Assembly: GCA_004154925.1 (NCBI GenBank)
Contig: QJNS01000123.1
Coordinates: forward strand, 62,001 to 126,000
Reading direction: 5' to 3'
Origin: Monosporascus cannonballus
Lineage: Eukaryota; Ascomycota; Sordariomycetes; Xylariales
DNA length: 64,000 bases
The notes below the pieces were generated by a model. The model was not told where the DNA came from, made no database searches, and worked only from the letters and a program-made list of their open reading frames with translations. Every line of letters begins with the position of its first letter. Positions within the stretch are counted from its first letter, which is position 1. The translations under genes and the position numbers were made by a program. Shown here one piece after another: positions 24,079 through 32,610 of the stretch.

Positions 24079-24475
24079 TATTATAACCTAACGGTCTTAG
24101 CTTCCTTAAGGACGGTCGGGCCTACAAAAAAGACAAATACCGACCACCGCCAAGATGTTACGTAACTAGCTTAAAGGTTTCAAGGTGCCAAGTACCTTAA
24201 GCCCCTTAAGCCGATATAGGAGCTTAAAGGGCTTAACGGGCTTAAGGGTTTAAGCCGTTTAAGTACCTTAAGCCAGAATAAGGATATATACGCTTATTAT
24301 TTCCATAATCTAGATAACTTCAGCTTGCAATAACAATTCGTTACCCAAGGCACCTTTGGTATTACGAGACGTGATACGATTACTGTATCTATTGCTCAGA
24401 TTCCCACGATACTCCTGCCAACATAAACCCGTACGACTAAGGTTTAATAGTTGGTTAAACCCCCTAGCCGTCACA
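24079..24475 (+). repeat. 3' LTR of element A
   Basis: About 397 bp, starting TATTATAACCTAACGGTC and ending CTAGCCGTCACA. It is far less A+T shifted than the 5' copy, particularly in its last 200 bp (CAGATTCCCACGATACTCC), which border normal-composition DNA. Its downstream half matches the LTR of element B. Confidence 0.88.
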
Positions 24476-24489
24476 GGGGGGCCATCTTA

Positions 24490-27039
24490 GTCTTGCGGTT
24501 TGCCAGATGTCGTGAGGGGCTTATTCCAGTCAGGAGTTGTGGATAGTTACACCAGGATATCGAGTTCGCTCTCGAGGCAAGACGTACGTCCAGTCACAAT
24601 AGTCAGCGGCATCAGTGTGCATTACCGTTCACAATCTCACTCAAGAAAATATTGCTCACATTATAGAAACTATACGCCTTCTAGTGCCTCTTCTCCTCAC
24701 TTGATTCTTGATACGTGTGAGAATCCGCTGTTCCTAAGGTACCATAAGTGCCTAACACCTACTATGTTTGTGTCTCTACCCCCTCTCTCGACTCCAGATT
24801 TCATTATGTAGCAGTCAGCGCCCAGGCTGAACACCGCCGGCCCCCTTTCTCGACAAAAATCACTTCATGGCCTTCAAGTGGCCGCTATCGCTAATGCTGT
24901 TTAGGGGCAAAACGCGACCTAGACTTCGTAGTAGTTAAGTATCGACTCGGTGTTTAGACAAAGGATCATTGACATACTCGACTTGATGGCGTCCTTACCG
25001 CTTGTTCACTCGATGGATCAAAAGATCGGACCAAATGGAAAGCCAGCAGGGAGACCTGATCAGCGTCATGGACTTGGTCCCCCTTCGGGACTTGAAAGTT
25101 GTAGTTCTTCTCAGCATTGCTGTCTCTACCGGCGGTACGGAGAGGTCGTAGGAGTCCCTCGGAAGTAAGGTAGGCGTTGAGGTAGAGGCGTGTTTTGCGC
25201 CAGACTCCTGGCTACTGACCACGGTAGGTGTGTGCGTTGTAGTGTCTCCGTGTCGCGACTTCTTATTGCTGGTAGTCATCACTGCATTGGACGATATTTG
25301 GGTATTTTCTTCGGCCTTTGCTAACTCTTGAGCTGCTGGCTGTGAGATGCGGGGAGGTATTATCCAGGTAGAGAGATGTGCATATGACGAAAGATCTGGC
25401 GCCTCGAAGGCTACCCAGGAAGTGGAGCGGGGCTCAGTCAGGCTCGTGGTGACTTGTAACAGATTGGATGTTCCGAGTTGCCGGGGAACTATAGGGCTAA
25501 CCCGTGTGGCGATGTGACGAACGCAGTTCATCTCGATAAGATACTAGAAGATGTCGACGAGACCAGGAGAAAGCGTTGAGAAGATCAGGGGAAAGTGTCG
25601 ACGAGATATTGGGAAAGGGCAGAAGTTGATTCTGCGAATACCGATGTTCGTTGATGGGCAGTCGCCGTTGTAGACGAACCGTGCCCTGAAGTGAAGCTCT
25701 TCGTAGTTGCGAAGTCTGTCTTCGAAGTCGCTTTACGAAGTCGGTTCGCTGTTTCTGTATTTATGCGGAGTAGATATTGTCCGACTAACTCCGCAAGACA
25801 ATCCGGGTTAATTCCTGGAAATTCGATTGTTGGTATGAGGTATTGCCAAGTAAACGAGCGGCTAGCCGAAGTAACGAAACCGAAGACCGATACGTCGAGA
25901 CAGATTCACCCAGTTGTGTCAGAGACAGGAGGTTGCTCGTAGTATTGTTGAGAAACAACTAGAGGTGGGGTGGAAGAGTCGACCGCGAACGTTAAGGTGT
26001 TATGGGCGAGCTATTATGAATTCCTAGGTCGGAAAGTTCCATGGCGGGTTTTGGCTTGAGGTTAAGCAAGCAAACTTAACCTAGAAAGGAGGCACATGCA
26101 AACCTCTCCAGTGACTTGCAAGCACGAGGCGCAAATTTAATATGCGAATCATGGTCTATAGACTTAATTGAAGCATGGCTGCAGCCTATTGTTTGTTCAT
26201 ACCGGCAATTATTTCAAGTGAGGAAACAAACTCCTTATTGGGAGTCATATGTCAGGTGCCAAGGTGCGGCCCCCTTTCCGGGGCCCAGCGACCCACCAGT
26301 GTGGCTCCAGTTTGTGTATATATAGGGGGGCTTCGCCCCCGAGTAGTTAGAAAAGGGCAGGCATTAATGGTCATCTATTTACTACCCATACTACGAACCA
26401 CCTGCTGGGCTGCTTCTTCTGCCTCTCACTCCGTACTTTACCATTTTCCGTGACATCATACCAGTATAATAGGGGTGCATTTGATTATGCATGTAAAGTT
26501 GGGATGATAAAAGGAAGCTTATCGGATGAATGTCTCCCATTGTTGCCATGCAATGATGTGACATGGGTATTTTAAAAGCCTGGCCGTCTATCCAGGTGGT
26601 TATTGCTATTCTAGCGTGGAACGTGTGTCTCTGTCCATCTTTATCGGGATTGAATACTGATGTTACGCCCTGCGTGTTGCGGTTTTGTGCGTACAAGACT
26701 TATTCTTCTCTTGCGTCCTAGACGTTATGCAGTGTCCGAGAACAATGTCTAAGTTTAATGGAAAGTCTGATTTATTTGAAATAGTCAACCCCCAACCCCC
26801 GTTTTGACATTATTAAAAGGGGAAGTAGAAACATGGGATATGAACGTTATACAGGCTATACTCTTCTCAAGAGATTGGAGTTAGAAGCTTGGAAATCCTG
26901 TCACTATCATACTGAGGGCTTTAAGAGATGGTCGTTGAATGCATCATCTTGCTGTACTAGACAGCCCCCCTTTAAAGTCAAGGAAGCGACGACAATTGTG
27001 TTGAGATAACCAAAGTTTAGGATTACATCCTCCGCCCTA
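24490..27039. other. Gene-poor region right of the transposon nest
   Basis: Normal base composition returns at once after 24475. No conserved gene was recognised. Two GC-rich hairpins lie at 26268-26285 and 26326-26340. A stop-free Ser/Thr-rich stretch on the minus strand is listed separately. Confidence 0.5.
24995..25531 (-). CDS. Hypothetical Ser/Thr-rich reading frame
   Basis: A 178-codon stop-free frame with an ATG start (MNCVRHIATRVSPIVPRQLG). It is rich in Ser, Thr and Pro with no hydrophobic core, and no domain is recognised. The DNA upstream (25540-25700 in the plus coordinates) has degenerate direct repeats containing GTCGACGAGA, and a TATAAATAC-like box; this could be the remains of an LTR retroelement leader, but I see no gag motif. 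It may be a chance frame. Confidence 0.22.
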   Translation of the reverse strand: MNCVRHIATRVSPIVPRQLGTSNLLQVTTSLTEPRSTSWVAFEAPDLSSYAHLSTWIIPPRISQPAAQELAKAEENTQISSNAVMTTSNKKSRHGDTTTHTPTVVSSQESGAKHASTSTPTLLPRDSYDLSVPPVETAMLRRTTTFKSRRGTKSMTLIRSPCWLSIWSDLLIHRVNKR

Positions 27040-27465
27040 GATATTCGCTCGGCGCTCATCAATGTAAAGGGGAAGCCGTACGTAGTCACTGGGGACGTAG
27101 AGGCGCTTGTGGAAGGTGGCGCGGACGCCAGAGGCCGTGAATGAGGTTTGACCCCTATGCCAGAAGGGGCTGCTGCCTTGTATTTGCGTGCTGTCACCCA
27201 TTTCCCCGAGCACCTTGACAGTACTAGGGACACATAAAAAGTAAATAACCTGATCGGTATGATAAGGTGTCACAGATCCTATGAAGGAAGCGAAGCTATA
27301 GATGATAGAATTCAACATTACAGCAGGGAGAAGATGCGGCTTATTCAAGTAGCGATCTATTAATCTTACGATAAGACACTTAAACGGGTCTTCAGGGCCG
27401 TCTGTATATGTGCCATACTGAGATAGGTCCCAAGGCCAGAACGGCGCCTCATAAGGTTCTCTCAT
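27040..27465 (-). CDS. Hypothetical protein, 142 codons
   Basis: ATG at 27465; the product contains EAPFWPWDLSQYGTYTDGPE and DPFKCLIVRLIDRYL, which look protein-like, and ends at 27040. No family is recognised. It follows the Dabb gene on the same strand after 62 bp. It may be a fragment of a longer or spliced gene, or a chance frame. Confidence 0.25.
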
Positions 27466-27527
27466 TGTCTGCCTTGCCGACCGGGAATTCGACGAAAGCA
27501 GCCGGCAGCCTCCAACGGTATTAGGTA

Positions 27528-27978
27528 TTAGAAGCTGTAGTCAACCACGATGACCTTCTCCATGATCCCGGATAGGCTGTCCTTGAACGCCTGGTGGGCT
27601 TCATCCTTCCCCAGGTAGTAATCCCTGTCTTCCGGACTCTCGAACTCAACCACGAATCCATACTGGATACCGGCCTTCGTAAGCCCGTTAGCAGCTCGCA
27701 CACTTTAGCTACTCGTGATTCCCCTGGACTTACCTGCATACCCTCGGGCGAGTTATCCCGTCCGCCCGTCAGTGACCGGATGTATGGTTTCTGCGAGGTC
27801 GGGCGAACGCACAAGTCCTTCAATCTCAGCATTCCAGCGACTGCCTATTAGCGAGAAATACGGTTAGCTGGCCAAACTGATACTAGAGAGGCAGATATCG
27901 GAGCATGCGCACTTTATTGACAGTGTCTGGGCTCGCGTCGGCCTTGAACTGGAAGAGAACAATGTGATTGACAGGCAT
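27528..27978 (-). CDS. Stress-responsive A/B barrel (Dabb) domain protein
   Basis: Three exons on the minus strand: 27978-27913, 27844-27734 and 27674-27528, all in phase, giving 107 aa. Introns are 68 nt (donor GTGCGC, branch GCTAAC, acceptor AATAG) and 59 nt (donor GTAAGT, branch GCTAAC, acceptor AAG). The product begins MPVNHIVLFQFKADASPDTV, has QKPYIRSLTGGRDNSPEG in the middle and YGFVVEFESPEDRDYYLGKD plus VVDYSF at the end. This is the typical order of small dimeric alpha-beta barrel Dabb proteins: beta strand VNHIVLFQFK, helix, then EFES..DR..YL..D.AH. Members are stress-induced or act in polyketide-type chemistry; the substrate here is unknown. A hAT-type MITE sits 144 bp upstream of the start codon. 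Confidence 0.9.
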
Positions 27979-28121
27979 GGTCCTAGCAGCCAGGAATATG
28001 CCTCAGGATATACAGTGCCGATGCCCCTAGAAGCGACTTCAACTTGGAGACGATAAAACACGGATGATTTGCCAGGTCTAGGAGGTCTTTGATGAGTGTC
28101 GGGGGCGTCGGAAGTTGACGT

Positions 28122-28332
28122 TAGGGTTTGCAATGGGTACCCAAATGGGTACCCATCACCACCCACGGATGATATTTTCAATCATAAATAAATAATAAAT
28201 GTCTGTAAACAATACATAATTACTTGTATAATAAATCTTTCTAGGAAACCCTAAGTATTAAGCTTTTATGACGTGTGAATTTACGTCGTGGGTAGTGATG
28301 GGTACCCATTTGGGTACCCATTGCAAACCCTA
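28122..28332. mobile_element. hAT-type MITE, 211 bp
   Basis: Terminal inverted repeats of 46 bp with one mismatch, both starting TAGGGTTTGCAATGGGTACC. Each contains ATGGGTACCCAAATGGGTAC, a self-complementary repeat around GGTACC. The element is flanked by a perfect 8 bp direct repeat GTTGACGT (28114-28121 and 28333-28340). An 8 bp target duplication and a TAGGG terminus fit the hAT superfamily. There is no coding capacity, so it is a non-autonomous element. It shows no RIP-type decay. Confidence 0.88.
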
Positions 28333-28801
28333 GTTGACGTTAGATCTACGTTAGAACACGGCCAGACGGCGCACGTGACACAGCAGAGCAGGAATTCTCT
28401 TGTCTGCATCTGATAACGTCAACCTTGGTATGCTGAATATGGAATCATTCGTATTTTGGATGACTCTCTAAGTTGGACGCTATGGGCATGGTCTTGAGTC
28501 CCACATGACTTATTTTGAACGTATTACCGGGTGCAGAATGCTGAAACACTGGTATTGCAGGCATTATTTAGTCGTACGGGGTGGGTCCCTCTTACCAGCA
28601 TCTGAAAAGAATTGACCCCTATACTCTTTTAAGGAGCTGTGCGTTGAGGATTGGTATTCAGTGCATTATGTCAGAGTATCATAAAATTACGGATATATCT
28701 TTCGCAAGCCGTATCGGGAATTAGGTGGGCTGAAAATCATGTTGTAGTACGTACATCGGGCTCGGTTCATCATCACATCACCCTGGCCGGTTGCCGTCTC
28801 A
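28333..28801. other. Intergenic
   Basis: Nothing recognised beyond short chance frames. Confidence 0.5.
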
Positions 28802-30291
28802 TCAGTGAGGACGACATTTCTGGGCGTCCTTCGTCTTCCTCACCTCGCCGTGGTCGGACTCCAGCCAGCAGTAGTTGAGATCAGTCCCCTGCGGCCCGGT
28901 GTTGTAACAGTTCGCGGCCACGCATTCGTCCACCTCCGCACATCAAGCTATGCAGGCCGCCATCGACTCCTTTTCGCGGTTCTCGGTGTCATACCCTGGA
29001 TATTGTTCGTAGCACGAGTGCTTGAACCTCTTCCCCGTGCCTGGATTGGTGGCGACGGTTCGGTCTGCTTCGGGACACTCTAGTTTGCTATCAGAGGTGG
29101 CTGTCTGGGTGGGTTTGGCTAGAAGATGTCTAGTTAGCTAATTTCCGTTTTGGTGGCGCAATGAATCTCCTTAGTGTGAAAGGGAAGGGGCTCGGGCACA
29201 CTTGGTAGTGGACGAGGCAGCGGGGGATGAGTTTCTATCTCGGAAGATGTAGGGGTTCTATTATAGCTGACGACAGTGGGGGTTGGAGTTTCGTGGTGAA
29301 CATCTGCGGTTCCATCATGGTCTATGATTGGGACTCTATCCTCGTACACGGTAAAAAAATATCCTATGTTAGGCAATTGATCAATATGGAATAAGGGGAA
29401 GGTACTGACACAAATGCGGTCAGGTTTTAGAATTGGGTGCTAAGATGGAAAGATGAAAGTGAAAGAAAGGGGTAAGGGAAATGTGAGGAGAAAACCTTCG
29501 AGAGCCGGGGAGGGGAGGGAAATGGTATCCGAACCAACAGGAGAGACGGCGTGAAGGTCGGACATAATTGACGGGCACGATAGTCAATACGAGCGAAACA
29601 AACCTACCGCTATTACTGTTGGTTATCCTCTGGTGGCGGAGGCACTGCTCTGTTGTGGGAGGCTACTCGTTGGTTTCTCGTTACCGCCACATACTATTAT
29701 GGGCATATTCGATGATAACGACGTACGCGCTCTTATCCACCGATCCTTCGTCGTCTTTCAACCCTAGGACGACCCCGGACCGTCACCGCTGCGACTACCA
29801 CCGGCAACGCAAACGCGAGGAAAAGGAAGACCACTCTCCTTTGGATCCCACATATTATTTTGCGCCTCGGGGTTCCCCGACAAACCCCTTCTCGTCGGAC
29901 ATGTTACGGTCGTTCCTGTGTGCCGCCCCGACCGGTGAGCCCTTTCTTTCTCCGCGCTCGTGACAATCAGGGGCCCGACGGCGACCTCCAATCCCGGCTA
30001 CGGCTTTCGCATATGGGGAGCTCCGTCTACCTCGAATTCAGGCTCCGGCTGATACATCTCGGGCATCGGATGCGACCGTTCCATCGGCTTGCCCATCCCG
30101 GCTGCCCACCCCTGCTTGACTTGGCCGGCCCAAGAGGGCTCGGGTGATGGCCTCGAAGCGTCAGTGACGGGGCCGAAGCCAACGCGACCCTGTTCGCCAC
30201 AGTTCCAACAGGGAGGAGCGCGTCTCTCGTCTGAGTGTGGGCATTCGAAAGGGTTGTTGTCTGCCTCGTTGACAGGTCCTGCTCCCATCAT
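28802..30291 (-). pseudogene. Decayed membrane-anchored PAN/apple-like domain protein gene
   Basis: On the minus strand a Pro-rich N-terminal region starts at 30291 (MMGAGPVNEADNN; EMYQPEPEFEVDGAPHMRKP) and is cut by TAG at 30000-29998, after which the same frame continues (PGLEVAVGPLIVTSAEKE). A membrane helix, VVFLFLAFALPVVVAAVTV, lies in another phase at about 29838-29780. The last part (29083-28802) is a Cys-rich module with LECPEADRTVATNPGTGKRF, CYEQYPGYDTENREKE, then in-frame TGA (28945-28943), then ECVAANCYNTGPQGTDLNYC. The order of Pro-rich cytosolic tail, helix and C-terminal Cys module resembles fungal type II membrane proteins with PAN/apple-like domains. Two stops and at least one phase change argue for a pseudogene, although some breaks could be unrecognised introns. 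Confidence 0.5.
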
Positions 30292-32610
30292 CTGGCGTTA
30301 TATTTCTCACTTTGAACAGAAGCACCGGGTTCTGTTTACGTATGACATATGTCGTTGTTGATATTCCCGCTACTCGGGTGGTCACGTCCATCCCTTTAAT
30401 TTTCGGGGGTGGATGGGTTGATGACGGCGGCGGACAAGATTCCACTTCATTCTTATTTGAGGCTTGGGCCGCCGACTCCAGTGGATATAGCTGGAAGGTG
30501 GGCATTCTTGGTCCCTCTCGAGAAACCACCAAATGAATTACCCATTTCGACCTATTCCATGGAGTGAGGAAAGGGCCCAGTCTCAACGTCTCCAATCGTC
30601 CCCGTACCTCGCTCGCCAGGTGCATTCAGGATGTCCCTTTGCAAAATAAGGTCACAACGTGCCTAGCTACAGCTATGCTAAGGCATGTTCTAACTTGATC
30701 CAGCGCTCGACTAAGCAGAAGGTGGGCTGTAGCAGCTCGCTCGACTAAGCTACGTCGTGAAGTGATCACCAACCTCGCTGCCCTCGGCAGCCTTATCAAA
30801 GTCGACTGGACAAGACGCGATCCAGTGCGGGGAGATCATGCCCGTATTGTCCCACTAAGATAACGTGGAGGACTATCATCGCTCGGGGCATGTTGCCCTT
30901 AATAGTCTGTCTCAAGCCATGCAACTGTGCAGATGACTGCGTTCCCTTCACGATTCCCCTTGACCCCGAGAGCTATCCATCATCATCACAACCGTGAAAG
31001 AGATTGATTAAGTGACTTGATTGACTGAAGGCTAGGCTAATACCAACCGAATTACCATCTGATGCGCTTATTATACGTGTGGCCACGGCCAAGTGTTAAG
31101 TACATATACGGGTGGCCTCTTTCGGGTGGACTGGACGAAATACCTTGGGTAAGGCATATATATCCGGGTAAACATCCTCGTACGCCCTTCAAGCGACGGC
31201 CTCCGCTGACTCTTCAATAGATCCAGACATTAGGAGTCGGGATTATTGCGATAGTGCCATCCAGGGTGTAGAAGAGCAGAGCTTCGTTGTTCCAGAGGAA
31301 AATGCTGGTTGGCGAGCGAGGCTAAAAGCTGTCCAGTTAACGGCACGGGGGTCTAAAGCTCTTTAATGACGTATGTAGTACCAACGCCGTACCAGCCGGT
31401 CCGCCATTTAGCGGTTACAGAAAGCCTGCGAGGATTGCTGTTCGTTTTCTCATTCATTGTTCTCTAGACGAAGTCAACTTAGATATGTTGGCCCCTGATT
31501 TGAAGAGTAGTGGATCGAATAGAGAGGGCTTCCGAATCCAGACCCGACGACTAGAAACGCATAAGCCGGGGTCTTCTTAGCTTTCAGCATTGGCGTGGAT
31601 CTCTCCAGCATAGCTTCGCGTCTTATTCGGATTCGGACTCGATTCGGACTCGGGATTCAGCACCATAGCTACTGGCAGAATCTAGCGGTATGCCTCATCA
31701 TGCAGCTGCTTGTACGGAAGATGGACAGCTATTGGGTCTGCTAGCAGATGCTGTCGAGGGGTAAGCAACGCCCCAGTAAAAAAGGGGGTTGTGGTGGTTC
31801 GAGTTCCCCTAGCTCAGACGGGTCTGTGGTGCTAGCTTAACTTCATAGAAACAATGCTACATGATACGAAATGCTCTAAAACCCCCCATTGCGTCTCAAA
31901 AAGCTGGCCCCGAGAATCAATGGCTTCTTCCCCCTCCAATTAATGGGCACATACCATCGCTCCGACTCGATTCGAGACGAGCAAGACTGGAAAGTAGCCT
32001 CTGATATTTATTTCCCCTTAATTCGTCCCCTAGGCCTCTATGCCCAATTTTTCCTACAAGCATTCCTTTGAAAGAACACGCGACGCACAAGGAGAACTGC
32101 TCTGTTCAACAGAGTATTTTCTGATCACTATTGGATGTCGATATTTAGCCGCAAGTTCCTATTCAAGTGTGCCAACAAGCTGCGTATTTCCGCGGTGTGA
32201 TCTTCGTCCGTGACAGGTTTTAGCCGCCGCTGACAGCTCCTCTCGCCCGCCGCGCGAGACGGTGCATCACCCCAAGTACCCATTCATTCATCCTGTGCAA
32301 TAGAAGTATATGGAGGGATGTTAGTATACACTAGAAGACTTAAGCCCAAGACTTTATGAAGGCATCAACACGGTCCACCCTCCTACCCCCTGCTTCGGCC
32401 ATGTTCAGTGATCCGCTATATAGGCGCTGCGGTTTCTCTGGCACGGTTTGCCTTATGAACCGCCCCAAGGATCGGAACGTGACACTTCGTAACGCATCCC
32501 TTCATCCTGTCTCACGTCATGTCCTATCGATACGCGCTGGAAAATTCCCCGGTAGGCCATGCGCGCAAACTTCGTATACATTTCGCATCCAACGATATTC
32601 GGTTGTTGAC
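30292..32610. other. Intergenic, 2.3 kb
   Basis: No gene, RNA or clear repeat recognised. A GGTTCGAGTTCC motif near 31795 resembles a tRNA B box but no tRNA fold surrounds it. Confidence 0.45.

Larger units (their letters stand above)
10894..24475 (+). mobile_element. Ty3/Gypsy chromovirus A, RIP-degraded, interrupted by element B
   Basis: Bounded by LTRs at 10894-11284 and 24079-24475. The internal order on the plus strand is gag, protease, reverse transcriptase, RNase H, integrase, chromodomain, which defines a chromovirus of the Ty3/Gypsy group. All proteins are broken by many stops. A reading frame on the opposite strand lies between the chromodomain and the 3' LTR. Element B (17252-23923) is inserted in that 3' region. 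A itself sits in the right inverted repeat of the DNA transposon. Flanks GAAGG and GGGGG would be a 5 bp target duplication differing by two C-to-T type changes. Without B its length is about 6.9 kb. Confidence 0.88.
9008..24487 (-). mobile_element. Fot1/pogo-like DNA transposon, RIP-degraded, split by a nested LTR element
   Basis: The left end at 9008 (AGATGGCCACCCTACC...) follows TA (9006-9007). The right end (...GGGGGGCCATCT at 24487) is followed by TA (24488-24489). Reading the right end inward and skipping the retrotransposon at 10894-24475, the inverted repeat continues in register at 10888-10858. It pairs with 9008-9050 at 37 of 43 positions in my hand alignment, without gaps. Removing the insertion leaves about 1.89 kb, the size of Fot1/pogo-type elements, which also use TA target sites. 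Each inverted repeat holds two related 16 bp units beginning CCACCC. The interior (9050-10830) is about 80% A+T with stops in all frames. Superfamily assignment rests on size, TA duplication and a weak transposase trace. Confidence 0.75.

Noticed and set aside
25531..25960. Possible Ty1/Copia LTR and leader upstream of the 24995-25531 frame
   Set aside because: There is a TATAAATAC-like box and degenerate repeats, but no matching second LTR, no clear primer-binding site and no Gag motif in the frame.
28122..28332. Mariner-type MITE with TA target duplication
   Set aside because: TA is present at both ends, but an exact 8 bp duplication just outside the TAGGG termini fits hAT better.
31740..31850. 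tRNA-like signal (GGTTCGAGTTCC, then TAGCTCAGACGG)
   Set aside because: The B-box-like motif precedes the A-box-like motif, and no acceptor, D, anticodon and T stems can be folded together.
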